This document shows, one piece after another, positions 8,857-17,818 of a stretch of 64,000 nt of DNA (the first letter of the stretch is position 1; the number at the start of each line of letters is the position of its first letter). The notes beneath the pieces were generated by a model. That model ran no database searches and was not told the DNA's origin. It saw only the letters and a program-made list of their open reading frames with translations. The position numbers and the translations under genes are program-made. This stretch comes from CAIOHW01 sp964432565 (GTDB taxonomy: Bacteria; Bdellovibrionota; UBA1018): contig CAYSOA010000010.1 in assembly GCA_964432565.1 (NCBI GenBank), positions 1 through 64,000 on the forward strand, given 5' to 3'.

Positions 8857-10379
8857 GAGCGAGTGAGCTCCTGCCAGACGGTTTCCATTCTCATGCTGCG
8901 AGAACCCTTGATGAGTACGACAGCTCCCGCGCTGAGCAGGGATCGGGCTCGCGAGGAAAGCTCGGCCAGTGATTCGTGATGCTCGAGAACTCCCGAAAAT
9001 CCTCGGGCCTGAAGCGCATCGAAAAGGCTCTTCATCCTCGAGCCATGAAGCAGCACGATGCTTGCTCCCGAGTGTTCGAGCGGTTCTGCCAGCTCCGCGT
9101 GAAACTTCAGTTCGTCGGGGCCGAGCTCCTTCATGTCGGCCAGACAGGCCATGCGAACTGATCTGCGTTCTCCGGTTTGAGAAAGGAGTTCGAACGCCGC
9201 CTTCATCGAGACCGGACTCGCATTGTAGTAGTCGCAGATGGCGATCGAGCCCACCCCTGTTTCGATCAAGCCTGCGCTCGCTTCTGCTGGAGCGGGAATG
9301 ATTCGAATCTGCGAACGTCCCTCGGCGCCTTCGAAGGTGGCGATGCCCCGAAGGAGCTCTTCGGGAGTCATCCCCAGCGACGCTGCAGTGGTCACGGCCG
9401 CGAGCAGGTTCTGTGCGTTATGGCGACCCGGAAGGGGGACGTCGAGCGACAGCAGCGGAGCGCTCGGCGACGCTGGCGAGTCACCCCAGTACACGTCGAG
9501 CTTGCCGGGGCCTGCGCCGGCCGGGGGAATGAAGCGACCTTCGAGATGCCGCGACGGGATCGCGTTGCGGTGAGGTTGGACCTCGGTGGACTCGAGCGAA
9601 AAGCTATAGGGCTGATGCAGCATCGGCAGCTTCGGAGCGATCCACGGATCATCCAGATTGACGATGCAAAGACCGCCCTGCTCGTCGGTCAGTGAAAGGG
9701 CCATGTTTTCTTCGCGGGCAACCGTGGCCACATCTTGAAGATTTTCGAGATGCTCGGGGCCGATCACCGTCAAAAGCGCGTGGGTGGGGGCGACCAGCGG
9801 AACATGGCGAGCCATGGCACCCACGTCGTCGATTCCCACTTCGATGACGGCGGCTCCGTGCTCGGCGCGAAGCCCGATCAAGGTCATGGGAATTCCTAGA
9901 AAACCGTTTTCACTGCCCTGGGTGCGATGAACCAGAGGGTGGCGTCCGCGCAGTAGGGCGGCCAGGAGCTCCTTGGTGGTGGTCTTGCCGTTTGATCCGG
10001 CCACGAGGATGACGGGAATGTCGAAGCGCCGTCGCCACGCACCGGCGAGCGAGCGAAAGGCCTCGACGACATCAGGCACTCCAAAGAACCGCACCTCGGG
10101 GTGGGCGGACACGAGGCCATGGCTTTCGAGATGGGCCTTCTCTGCAAGGACGCCGCGAGCTCCCGAAGCGATCGCCGCTTCGATGAACCTATGGCCGTCG
10201 AAACTCTCGCCACGGATGGCCACGAAGAGGGCCCCCGCGGTGATCCGTCGCGAATCCGTCAGGATTTGGGTGAAGGATGTGTTCGGGGCGTTCGAGGGCA
10301 GACCCAGCACGCTCTCGACCCAGCCCGACTCAAAGGAGGTCGCATCAGAAGGGGAGGAGTCGTCCGTCTTTTGATTCAC
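8853..10379 (-). CDS. murF: UDP-N-acetylmuramoyl-tripeptide--D-alanyl-D-alanine ligase
   Basis: Last cytoplasmic ligase of peptidoglycan precursor synthesis, adding D-Ala-D-Ala. The N-domain contains TDSRRITAGALFVAIRGE (41-58) with the substrate-binding Ser/Arg. The ATP-binding P-loop is AGSNGKTTTKELL (127-139). Central and C-terminal Mur-ligase domains follow. 508 aa is slightly long because of about 20 extra N-terminal residues. It overlaps the gene upstream by 35 bases and sua5 downstream by four, forming a three-gene transcription unit. It lies outside any visible dcw cluster. Confidence 0.93.
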   Translation of the reverse strand: MNQKTDDSSPSDATSFESGWVESVLGLPSNAPNTSFTQILTDSRRITAGALFVAIRGESFDGHRFIEAAIASGARGVLAEKAHLESHGLVSAHPEVRFFGVPDVVEAFRSLAGAWRRRFDIPVILVAGSNGKTTTKELLAALLRGRHPLVHRTQGSENGFLGIPMTLIGLRAEHGAAVIEVGIDDVGAMARHVPLVAPTHALLTVIGPEHLENLQDVATVAREENMALSLTDEQGGLCIVNLDDPWIAPKLPMLHQPYSFSLESTEVQPHRNAIPSRHLEGRFIPPAGAGPGKLDVYWGDSPASPSAPLLSLDVPLPGRHNAQNLLAAVTTAASLGMTPEELLRGIATFEGAEGRSQIRIIPAPAEASAGLIETGVGSIAICDYYNASPVSMKAAFELLSQTGERRSVRMACLADMKELGPDELKFHAELAEPLEHSGASIVLLHGSRMKSLFDALQARGFSGVLEHHESLAELSSRARSLLSAGAVVLIKGSRSMRMETVWQELTRS

Positions 10380-10947
10380 CGGTTTTCACCTTTCGTTTTT
10401 GAGGATTCGCGAGGGCTTCGAGGTCGGGATAGAATAGCTGATTCAATACCAGGCGCTCTGCCAGCCTGGCAAAGACCCTTCCTTTCGGTCCCGAGGTCGT
10501 CGCTCGCAGGGTTCCTCGAATGAGGGTGCCCTGCCCTTCGGGCTGCGGCAAGAGCTCGATCGTCCACGAGATCGCCGAAAAGAGTCGGTTGAGTCGGCCC
10601 TTCGACTCGTGCTCGAGGCGGACTGTCAGCGTCCCAGTAGGAGTGGGAAGGACGGCCAGCTCGAGCTCGAAGCGCTTCCATTCCTTCTTGGGAGGCTCAA
10701 GAAAGAGGCGCACTCGGCGCGGCCCCTCAGAAATCAGCTCGGAGCGGATCGTATTGAAGTGCCACTGGGGCCAATCGCTCGTGTTTTGCAGCTCGGCCTG
10801 CAGCTCTTGAATGGGAAGGGGGGATTCGACCCGGCGCTCGAAGCGGGCCTCGAAGTCGGGACCGCGTGACAACAGGCCGAACAGGGCGACCATCATTAGG
10901 ACGCCTGCCAGCATGAAGGCCAGAATGCGGCGAGTGTGCGGGTGCAT
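10345..10947 (-). CDS. Membrane-anchored SRPBCC/START-like protein
   Basis: A 200-residue protein with one N-terminal membrane segment (about 8-26), then a domain whose pattern fits the polyketide-cyclase/SRPBCC fold: ESPLPIQELQAELQNTSDWP resembles the vW..lsdp..wp opening, and successive beta strands follow. The ligand is unknown. It heads the unit with murF and sua5, overlapping murF by 35 bases, so its expression is tied to cell-wall synthesis (inference). The C-terminus is Lys-rich. Confidence 0.6.
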   Translation of the reverse strand: MHPHTRRILAFMLAGVLMMVALFGLLSRGPDFEARFERRVESPLPIQELQAELQNTSDWPQWHFNTIRSELISEGPRRVRLFLEPPKKEWKRFELELAVLPTPTGTLTVRLEHESKGRLNRLFSAISWTIELLPQPEGQGTLIRGTLRATTSGPKGRVFARLAERLVLNQLFYPDLEALANPQKRKVKTGESKDGRLLPF

Positions 10948-11004
10948 GGGTTTCGTTTACCATGAGGGCTTGGCTGCAGCGAGGAACTTGGCTAGGGGAG
11001 AGGC

Positions 11005-11652
11005 ATGACCCCTGATGCCCTGCCCTCGGCCGAGCCTCGATTGCTGGCGGAGACCCCCGACTGGTGGGTCGTCGATAAACCGGCTCGCTGGCTCAGCGTG
11101 CCCGGTAGATCGGAGCGGCCCGTGGTCGTCGACTGGCTTCGCGATCTCAGAGGGGACGCCTGGGTGGTGCATCGCCTGGATGAAGAAACATCGGGCGTCC
11201 TGCTTTTTGCCCGCTCGGCGGAGGCCCATCGTCGGGCCTGTGCGTGGTTTGCCGAGCATCGGGTTCGCAAAGTTTACGAGTTTCTGGCGTCGGGGGCTCC
11301 GCGCCTACCCGTGTTTCGAGTGGACCAGCCGATCGAAGGCAAGGCCTCGTGCACCCAGTTCGAGGTCATCGAGCGATTTCAAGGGCTGGGGTTTCGAGGG
11401 CGAGCACGGCCCGTCTCGGGGAGGCGCCATCAGATTCGGCTGCACCTGTCGTCGCTGGGACATCCGATTTGGGGAGATCGGCGCTACGGGGGGACTCCGG
11501 TGGCAGGCGCGGACCGCGTCGCCCTTCATGCCGGTTCGCTTGTCCTGCCGACTGGTGAGACGTTCGAAAGTGCGGTTCCCGCCGACTTTGCCTCCTGGAT
11601 GGACCAGGCTCGAACCGGCGGGGCTCGTGAGGGGGCGGGGGCATCGTCATGA
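11005..11652 (+). CDS. RluA-family pseudouridine synthase (short form)
   Basis: RNA pseudouridine synthase lacking an S4 domain. The N-terminal WWVVDKPARWLSVPG matches the KP.G motif, and HRLDEETSGVLLFA carries the catalytic Asp in HRLD. GRRHQIRLHL is the RluA motif III. 215 aa is compact. ATG is preceded by GGGGAGAGG. The downstream methyltransferase starts within the stop (ATGA), so the two probably form an RNA-modification operon. The exact RNA target cannot be told from sequence. Confidence 0.85.
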   Translation: MTPDALPSAEPRLLAETPDWWVVDKPARWLSVPGRSERPVVVDWLRDLRGDAWVVHRLDEETSGVLLFARSAEAHRRACAWFAEHRVRKVYEFLASGAPRLPVFRVDQPIEGKASCTQFEVIERFQGLGFRGRARPVSGRRHQIRLHLSSLGHPIWGDRRYGGTPVAGADRVALHAGSLVLPTGETFESAVPADFASWMDQARTGGAREGAGASS

Positions 11653-12644
11653 AAGAGCGCCTGAGCTCAGCCTGGTCGAGGCGCCTGAAAACCTGGGAGA
11701 CGCTCGGTTTCGAGGGAGCGCTTCGAGTGTTTTACGGCCCAGGCGAAGCCCCGCTCTCGGAGCCTGCCTCAAACTGGGCCGTGGATGCGTATGGAAGCTA
11801 TCTCTGGATCACGGAGTGGGAGGGAAGAGGTGCTGCTTCAGCTTCTCTCGAAGCCGTGTGCGAAGCGACTCGGCAGGTTTATGAACCTCTGGGGTTTCGA
11901 GGTGCGGTCGTCCTGACGCGTCCGCGACAGGGCGTTCCGCAGATGCCCCAACCGCTTTGGGGGGAGGAGCCGCCCGAGGCCTTTACGATCGTCGAAGGGC
12001 CAGAGGCGCATCGTCTGCGGTTTGAGATCCGGCTTCGAGAGGGCCGGCATCCCGGTCTTTTTCTGGATCACCAGCCGCTTCGGGATTGGCTGGCCCGTTC
12101 GTGCGGCCAGGTGCGGGGGGCTCGGGTTCTCAACACCTTCGCCTATACAGGGAGCCTCGGAATCGCCGCCTGGAAGGGGGGGGCATCTGAACTGACGACG
12201 CTCGATCTTTCGAAGCCCACGATCGAGTGGGCAAGGCGCAACGGGGCTCTCAATGACATCGAACCTTCGCGTTCGCGCTGGTTTGCCGGTGATTTTTTCG
12301 AGGAAGTTCCGAGGCTCGCGCGCCGCGGTGAGCGTTTTGGGGTGGTGATTTCTGATCCCCCTTCGTTTTCGCGCGGGCATCGCCGCACCTTTTCGACCCA
12401 GAAGGATCTCGTGGCGCTGCATGAGGCGCTGCTATCGGTATTGGCTCCCGGAGGAGTGCTCGTGACGTCGATCAATTCGGCCAACGTTTCGGTAAGAAAG
12501 TTCGAGGCCGAAGTGCTCGAGGCGGCGGCAAGGTCGGGACGTCGGCTCGAAAGAATTCGTGTCATCGAACAGCCCGACAGTTTCCCGCATCAGCGGCAGA
12601 ATCCCGCTTCGAACTATCTCAAGGGATTCGTCTTCGAGGGCTGA
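11649..12644 (+). CDS. Class I rRNA (RlmI/RlmK-like) methyltransferase
   Basis: SAM-dependent methyltransferase resembling the catalytic half of RlmI/RlmKL. After a divergent N-terminal region (1-125), a beta-hairpin segment HPGLFLDHQPLRDWL leads to SAM-binding motif I (VLNTFAYTGSLGIAA), an acidic motif II (TTLDLSKP) and the catalytic-loop motif DPPSFSRG. The PUA domain typical of RlmI is absent. It is translationally coupled to the pseudouridine synthase gene, which supports an rRNA target. Its 3' end overlaps the convergent RluA-type gene by 31 bases. Confidence 0.82.
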   Translation: MKERLSSAWSRRLKTWETLGFEGALRVFYGPGEAPLSEPASNWAVDAYGSYLWITEWEGRGAASASLEAVCEATRQVYEPLGFRGAVVLTRPRQGVPQMPQPLWGEEPPEAFTIVEGPEAHRLRFEIRLREGRHPGLFLDHQPLRDWLARSCGQVRGARVLNTFAYTGSLGIAAWKGGASELTTLDLSKPTIEWARRNGALNDIEPSRSRWFAGDFFEEVPRLARRGERFGVVISDPPSFSRGHRRTFSTQKDLVALHEALLSVLAPGGVLVTSINSANVSVRKFEAEVLEAAARSGRRLERIRVIEQPDSFPHQRQNPASNYLKGFVFEG

Positions 12645-13300
12645 GGCAGATCCGCAGGGAGTGGACACTCGAACTCCAGTGTTTCTCCACTCATTGGATG
12701 CGGAAACCGAATGCGATGAGAGTGCAGGGCGGTTCTCGAGAAGGGGATCCGCGCGCCGTACTTTCGGTCGCCCAGAAGCGGGTGGCCCCGCGATGCCGCC
12801 TGCGCACGAATCTGGTGTGCGCGACCTGTTTCGAGCGTGAACTCGCAGAGCGTGATCGGTTTTCCCTCGAGCGTGCTCGATGCGATCGGACGGGCCTGCA
12901 TCAGCGCCTGTCGGGCGCCTCGGTCGCGGGCCGTCGCGACCCGAGTGACGTTGCGTTCTTCGTCTCGAAGTAACCAGTCGGACCAGCTCAGACTGCCCTC
13001 GCCGCAGTCCGGCTGGAGGTCGCCTTCGAGCCAGCCCAGATAGGAGCGTTCGAGTGCGCCCGACTGCAGGGCGCGGGTCAGGCGCTCGGCCGACTTGCTG
13101 CGTTTGGCGACGACGAGGATTCCGGACGTGTTTCGGTCGAGCCGGTGAACCAGGCCGACATAGTGGCGCCCGAAATGGGCTCGAAGCAGGTCGACCAGGT
13201 TTTCGTCGCCCGTATGCTCTCCCTGCGACAGCAGTCCCGCTGGCTTGCAGAGCACGATCAGGTGGACGTCCTCGAAGAGAACCGGAAACGAGAGAGCCAT
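12614..13300 (-). CDS. RluA-family pseudouridine synthase
   Basis: Second RluA-type enzyme in this region. ATG at 13300 begins MALSFPVLFEDVHLIVLCKP, which puts the conserved KP motif about 20 residues in. The frame stays open for 101 codons upstream, but that part overlaps the comM end and lacks any domain. Catalytic HRLDRNTSGILVV and GRAHQIRAQ are present. 228 aa, no S4 domain. It converges with the methyltransferase gene and follows comM by ten bases on the same strand. Confidence 0.83.
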   Translation of the reverse strand: MALSFPVLFEDVHLIVLCKPAGLLSQGEHTGDENLVDLLRAHFGRHYVGLVHRLDRNTSGILVVAKRSKSAERLTRALQSGALERSYLGWLEGDLQPDCGEGSLSWSDWLLRDEERNVTRVATARDRGARQALMQARPIASSTLEGKPITLCEFTLETGRAHQIRAQAASRGHPLLGDRKYGARIPFSRTALHSHRIRFPHPMSGETLEFECPLPADLPQPSKTNPLR

Positions 13301-13310
13301 GGCCAAAGAG

Positions 13311-14975
13311 CTAGACCGCGGGTGGGCTCGGGTCAACTGCACTTCTGGCTCTGGCACCCGAAGAGCGCAGCTCGGTGCGAAACAGGCTGTGAAGCCAGGA
13401 TTCCGCCGACCCGCGCTGGGCTTCTCGAAAGTGCCGCCGTTCGGGAAGAGCGGGAGCAGAGGTTGATGGGTCCCATGCGGCGAGGGTGAGGGCCACTCGC
13501 ATTTCCTTGTGTCGACGTCTGAGGCTGGCCTCGCGAGGGCGGGGCGTGTCCTTCCAGATCTCGGCAATTCGGGGTTCGCTGTCGAGGATCGCCTCGACTT
13601 CACCAGCGGAGAGCCTGCCGGGCGGCTTTCCCCAACGCTTCTTCAGGCTCTCGCGACAGCGCTCGACACGTTCGACGAACTCGGGCTGTCGCGCCTGGAC
13701 CGCGCTCTCTGTCCTTGCGTGACTCTCGGGGCGCTCGGTGACGAGTTGAACGAGGTCGATTCGGTCGAGGATCGGGCCGGACAGTCGTGAGAGGTAGTCC
13801 TCACGGGACGTGTCGGTGCAGCGGCACAGACTGGTTCGGTGCGAGGCGTGCGGACCCTGGTCGTTTCTCCAGGCTCGCGGCCAGCCTCCGCAGCGGCAAA
13901 GGTTGGCCGAAGCGGCCAATTGAAAGCGGGCCGGAAGATCGATGCGAAGCTGGGCGCGCAGGAGGTGGATCCTTCCGCTTTCCATCGGATCGCGCAGGCA
14001 TTCTCGGGCATCCCGGGGCCACTCCAGAAACTCATCGGCGACGAGTGTTCCGCCGTGGGCCTGCGAGCACTCCCCGGGGCGCAGCTCTCCCCGATGGACG
14101 CCGCCCATCAGCGCCTCGGGGCGAATTTGCGGCGAAACGACTCGCACCGGAGCATGTCGCCGAATGAGGGGGGTTCTGGGCTGGAGCAGCTCTTCCATCA
14201 ACAGACTTTCGAGCAGTTCGGTGTTGGAGAGCGGTGCCTGCAGGGCATGCATCCATTGCAGCGCCGCCGTCTTTCCGGTTCCTTTTGGGCCGAGCAGCAG
14301 CAGATGGTGGGCCCCGGCCGCGGCGATGCCGAGGGTGCGTTCGAGATCACCCGGAAGGGTCAGCAGATCGCGGGTGTCGGGCGAGGGAAGGGGGAGGGAC
14401 TGTGGGGTGACGACTGCCCGGGGAGGATCGAAGTGGGATTGCAGCAGTTCGATGCCGTCGATCAGATGATCGATCAGGTGGACGCGAAGCCGCGTGGCTC
14501 CGAGCAGTGACAGGGCGCGCGACGCCGATTCGCGGTCATCGCCCGATAGGACAATGTCGGTGGCTTCGGATTCTAACGCTGCCATCAGGGTTCTTAGAAT
14601 TCGTCCTGACGAACGAACGGTGCCGTCGAGGGACAGTTCTCCCGAGGCGACGATCCTTCGAGAGGGCGGCCTTTTTCCACGAGTTCCGTCCGACTTTTCC
14701 ATGGAATGCGCCATGACTGCGAGGGCAATGGCCAGGTCGGTTCCGGTTCCCTGCTTGCGCACTCCTGCAGGAGACAGATTTACGAGAACCCGCTTTCGTG
14801 GAAACTCAAGACCACTGGCTTCGATCGCTGCGCGTACCCGCTCGCACGACTCGATGATCTCAGGTCCGGGAAGACCGACGACCCGAAAGCTGGGAATGGC
14901 CAGGGCCGTCCAGACCTCGATGAGTTGAAGTTCGGGTTGAAGCTGGCGATGCAGAGGTGCTGAAAATGTGAACAT
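13311..14975 (-). CDS. comM: ComM/YifB-family Mg-chelatase-like AAA+ ATPase
   Basis: Family members are branch-migration helicases that promote integration of incoming DNA during natural transformation. The N-terminal Lon-protease-like fold (VVGLPGPEIIESCERVRAAI at 32-51) is followed by Walker A GPKGTGKT (229-236) and a chelatase-type AAA+ core. A C-terminal Mg-chelatase segment with PRxxSLRRRHK-like helices follows. 554 aa against the usual 505. The expected N-terminal Met-Leu start is replaced by MFTFSAPL. ComEC lies 0.5 kb away, so two transformation genes are close together. Confidence 0.88.
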   Translation of the reverse strand: MFTFSAPLHRQLQPELQLIEVWTALAIPSFRVVGLPGPEIIESCERVRAAIEASGLEFPRKRVLVNLSPAGVRKQGTGTDLAIALAVMAHSMEKSDGTRGKRPPSRRIVASGELSLDGTVRSSGRILRTLMAALESEATDIVLSGDDRESASRALSLLGATRLRVHLIDHLIDGIELLQSHFDPPRAVVTPQSLPLPSPDTRDLLTLPGDLERTLGIAAAGAHHLLLLGPKGTGKTAALQWMHALQAPLSNTELLESLLMEELLQPRTPLIRRHAPVRVVSPQIRPEALMGGVHRGELRPGECSQAHGGTLVADEFLEWPRDARECLRDPMESGRIHLLRAQLRIDLPARFQLAASANLCRCGGWPRAWRNDQGPHASHRTSLCRCTDTSREDYLSRLSGPILDRIDLVQLVTERPESHARTESAVQARQPEFVERVERCRESLKKRWGKPPGRLSAGEVEAILDSEPRIAEIWKDTPRPREASLRRRHKEMRVALTLAAWDPSTSAPALPERRHFREAQRGSAESWLHSLFRTELRSSGARARSAVDPSPPAV

Positions 14976-15032
14976 GCAGGCCCGCAGTTCGAGAGGCGTG
15001 CCAGAATGCGCCGACGACCGATTGCGCCGGAG

Positions 15033-15449
15033 TCACTTGGAGAGGTTCAAATTTTTGAGCATCTGCTCGCGGGCATTGTTGAGCGTTTCTGCGACCTTCT
15101 GTGCTTCGTACCATTCGCGAGAGCCCTGCGGACCCATCGCATCGGGGTGAAACCGTTTGATGAGGGCACGGTGCGCCCGCCGGATTTCAAGCTCGCTGGC
15201 GTCTTTTCGGACGCCGAGGATCTCGTGCGGTTGGCCGGTAAACACGAAGCCCGAGAGCAGACGTGCGGGTTGCTCCCGGTCGCGCGCCTTGCGCTTTTCA
15301 GGCGGGACGGGACCGGTTCGGCGAGCGAAGGCGTCGCGCCGAAACTGCGATTCGCGGCTGTTCTGCTTGAAAAAGCGCATCACCACCAGAACCAGAATTC
15401 CGAGAAGCAAAATCTGCAGTGCCCCGAACTGCTCGGGTCCGAATTTCAT
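15033..15449 (-). CDS. Membrane-anchored J-domain protein
   Basis: A 138-residue protein with an N-terminal membrane segment (about 10-26), a basic linker and a C-terminal J-domain (about 75-135). The diagnostic HPD lies in KRFHPDAMG. J-proteins stimulate DnaK ATPase; with this topology the J-domain faces the cytosol, as in DjlA-like proteins (inference). It starts 14 bases from the divergent comEC start, so the two promoters must overlap coding sequence. Confidence 0.8.
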   Translation of the reverse strand: MKFGPEQFGALQILLLGILVLVVMRFFKQNSRESQFRRDAFARRTGPVPPEKRKARDREQPARLLSGFVFTGQPHEILGVRKDASELEIRRAHRALIKRFHPDAMGPQGSREWYEAQKVAETLNNAREQMLKNLNLSK

Positions 15450-15463
15450 TTCTTGATTATGGC

Positions 15464-17785
15464 ATGGCCCGTGCCCTGGGGCGAGCCATGGGGCGGTTCA
15501 TGCTGTTGGCGGCGGTTTTGGGAGGACTTCTCTGGGGGGCGGAGGTTCGGGCGGAGGATTGCCGGCAGCTCTGGCAGGTCAAGCGCCGGGTGCGAGAAAC
15601 CTGCTGGGTGGCGGTTTCGGCTCGCGATCGCGAGGGCCCCTATGAGATCTGCATTCCGCGCCTGAATTGGACAGCATGGCTGAGTTCAAAAACCCCGGGA
15701 TGCCTGCTCGAACGTCCCGAGGGCCGCTGGAGTCTGCAATCGATCAACCTATTTGACGAGGCGGCGCCGCCCGAAGGCAAGCCCCGCCTGAGGCGTTGGC
15801 TGGTTCGCCCGGGAGCTCGCACCTTCGGGGACCAGCCCGGCGGCATCCTGACGAGGGTCGTGCAAGCGGTGGAGCGGCGGCGTGAGCAGTGGTCAAAGCG
15901 TCTATCGGTTCGGGACAGCGAGGGCTGGTATCGTTCGTGGTTTCTGGGCGAGTCCCTCGGGACGATCGAGAGGCCCGGCACTTCGGAGCTCTTTTTTCTT
16001 CTGGGTTTTGTGCACGTGCTGACCACCGCCGGAGTGCATCTGCTGATGCTCGCCGCCGTTCTCGAGGGGGTGATCGCACGATCCGGAGGCTATTTTTCAC
16101 TCTGGTTTCCCGGTCAGTCGGATCGGTTGGTGCGGGGCCTGCGGGGGGTGGCCTCGTTGGGGGCGTGGGCTCTGTTCTTCTGGGTCTGGGCACTCTCGGG
16201 CTGGCGCTGGGGGCTCTTGCGTCCGCTGGGTTTGATCGCCATTCAGCGTGTGTCGCGCTGGCGGGGAATTTACTGGAATCGGGGAGTGCCGCTGATTCTG
16301 GCCGTTTTGCTCGAAGCGCTGCTGGCGGTCTTGTCGCACGAAGAGGCCCTTTGGGGACGAGCGCATTACTTTCTAGCGGTCTGGGGTGGCCTCTGGGGTT
16401 CGCAAGGACGAATGGGCTGGAGGGCGCATCTTGGAATGGCGTGGGGGTCGTTTCTGTGGGTCATGCCTCTGGGGGTCCTGCACGAGCACTGGGTTGCCCT
16501 GGCGACGGCACCGCTCAGCCTGCTGACGATTCCGGTCGTAGGTTACCTGCTTTTTCCTTTGGGGCTTCTGGCCGAGGCGTTTCCCAGCCAAATCGAGCTT
16601 CTGGGTCTGTTTCATGCTGCCGGCCAGGCTCTGCTGGCAGCGACAAAGCCATTAGCGCTGGTTCCGGGGGCCGCGTGGCGGGTTTCTCCCGCACCGTTTG
16701 CGGCGATGCTTCTGGCAGTGCTGTGGATTCGAACCGATCTGTGGCGCCGATTGGTCGGGTTTCGGCGGGGGTTGGTGGGATTGATCGTGCTGGTCCTGCT
16801 GTTCAGGGGCCTTGGAGTGGCCTCGCCTGTTAGTGGGCCCGGCAGGGGGCGCGAGAGTGTGGTTACCGTCAGGTCTGCTGGCGCAGTGGTCGAAAAGCTC
16901 ATTCAGCTCGATGTGGGGCAGGGGGATGCCGCACTGATTTTCTGGCGCGAGCGAGGGTACCGAGGGTACCGNNNNNNNNNNNNNNNNNNNNNNNNNNNNN
17001 NNNNNNNNNNNNNNNNNNNNNNNNNNNNNNNNNNNNNNNNNNNNNNNNNNNNNNNNNNNNNNNNNNNNNNNCGAGGGTACCGAGGGTACCGTCGAGTGGC
17101 TGCCATTGACGTCGGTTCGGGCTGGGCGTCAGGACCGAAAAACTGGATCGGCGCTTTGGCTCGTGAGGGATACGGAGGGTTGGACGCCATCGTGCTGACT
17201 CATCTCGATGAAGATCATGCGGGCGCCCTCGAAGCCCTGCTGCCCTGGGTTCGCGTGGGCTGCGTGGTGATGCCGAAGGGCCTCGAAGACCACCCGGACT
17301 CGGCCGATCGGTGGAGGCGGCTGCGTGAGCAGCTCGAGCGCTTCCAGGTGCCCCTGCAGACCCACCCGGCGGGCTGCTTTCCGTTTTACTGGGCCGAGGA
17401 GCAGGCCCGAGCAAAGGGTGGAAACGCCGTCATGGCGGGAGTCGCGGTGCCGCTTCCCCGAGGGGGCTGGTACGTCAATCTGGGAGATTCGGGTACCCGG
17501 AAGGGGGCTCGCGAGGCGGCGCTCCTTGGGCGGCTGCAGGAGGCCGGGGCTGAACTGGCTGGCGGCACCGGGCCCAGAATCTGGAAGGTCTCGCACCACG
17601 GGTCTCGGTTTTCGTCGGCTCCAAGCCTCTGGGGACGACGAGCCCCCACCGAGGCGTGGATCTCTTCGGGCGCCAGTAATCGGTTCGGGCACCCCCATCC
17701 CGGGGTCGAGGCGGCCTTCCGAAGCAGGGGGGTGCAGTTGCGCCGGACCGACCGCGAGGGCGCCCTGATTTACCAATCTTTTTGA
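15464..17785 (+). CDS. comEC: ComEC/Rec2-type DNA-uptake channel, interrupted by a scaffold gap
   Basis: Inner-membrane channel for single-stranded DNA uptake. A signal-like first segment and an OB-type external domain precede the multi-pass competence domain (FLLGFVHVLTTAGVHLLML replaces the usual F..GL.H..A.SGLH). A C-terminal metallo-beta-lactamase domain starts at QLDVGQGDAALI and has THLDEDHAG and VSHHGS metal motifs. The 100-N gap lies just after the first strand of that domain, flanked on both sides by a 9-bp repeat encoding Arg-Gly-Tyr. ATG at 15464 is preferred because it starts a hydrophobic leader; the frame is open 45 bases further upstream. True length is unknown. Confidence 0.82.
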   Translation: MARALGRAMGRFMLLAAVLGGLLWGAEVRAEDCRQLWQVKRRVRETCWVAVSARDREGPYEICIPRLNWTAWLSSKTPGCLLERPEGRWSLQSINLFDEAAPPEGKPRLRRWLVRPGARTFGDQPGGILTRVVQAVERRREQWSKRLSVRDSEGWYRSWFLGESLGTIERPGTSELFFLLGFVHVLTTAGVHLLMLAAVLEGVIARSGGYFSLWFPGQSDRLVRGLRGVASLGAWALFFWVWALSGWRWGLLRPLGLIAIQRVSRWRGIYWNRGVPLILAVLLEALLAVLSHEEALWGRAHYFLAVWGGLWGSQGRMGWRAHLGMAWGSFLWVMPLGVLHEHWVALATAPLSLLTIPVVGYLLFPLGLLAEAFPSQIELLGLFHAAGQALLAATKPLALVPGAAWRVSPAPFAAMLLAVLWIRTDLWRRLVGFRRGLVGLIVLVLLFRGLGVASPVSGPGRGRESVVTVRSAGAVVEKLIQLDVGQGDAALIFWRERGYRGYXXXXXXXXXXXXXXXXXXXXXXXXXXXXXXXXXXRGYRGYRRVAAIDVGSGWASGPKNWIGALAREGYGGLDAIVLTHLDEDHAGALEALLPWVRVGCVVMPKGLEDHPDSADRWRRLREQLERFQVPLQTHPAGCFPFYWAEEQARAKGGNAVMAGVAVPLPRGGWYVNLGDSGTRKGAREAALLGRLQEAGAELAGGTGPRIWKVSHHGSRFSSAPSLWGRRAPTEAWISSGASNRFGHPHPGVEAAFRSRGVQLRRTDREGALIYQSF
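16952..17091 (+). repeat. 9-bp in-frame tandem repeat (RGY codons) spanning an assembly gap
   Basis: CGAGGGTAC occurs twice plus CG before the gap (16952-16971) and twice plus CG after it (17072-17091). 100 Ns (16972-17071) lie between. Both flanks read Arg-Gly-Tyr in the same comEC frame. If the gap is pure array, its length is 7 plus a multiple of 9, so the frame stays open for any copy number. The N run is probably a placeholder for an array too long for the reads. Confidence 0.8.
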
Positions 17786-17791
17786 GGGGTT

Positions 17792-17818
17792 ATTTCTTGA
17801 TTAAAATTATCAAGAAAT
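17792..17818. promoter_or_regulatory. AT-rich inverted repeat between comEC and the metalloprotease gene
   Basis: Arms ATTTCTTGAT and ATCAAGAAAT (10 of 10 matched) are separated by seven bases in an unusually AT-rich patch of a GC-rich region. The patch lies 7-33 bases after the comEC stop and about 75 bases before the next start. It could be an operator for the downstream gene or a weak transcription end; no T-run follows on the + strand. Confidence 0.4.

Noticed and set aside
13301..13603. A 101-codon N-terminal extension of the RluA-type gene at 12614-13300
   Set aside because: It overlaps comM, has no domain, and the KP motif sits correctly behind the ATG at 13300.
17792..17818. Rho-independent terminator for comEC
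   Set aside because: The stem is AT-rich and no T-run follows on the plus strand, so it was listed as a possible regulatory site only.
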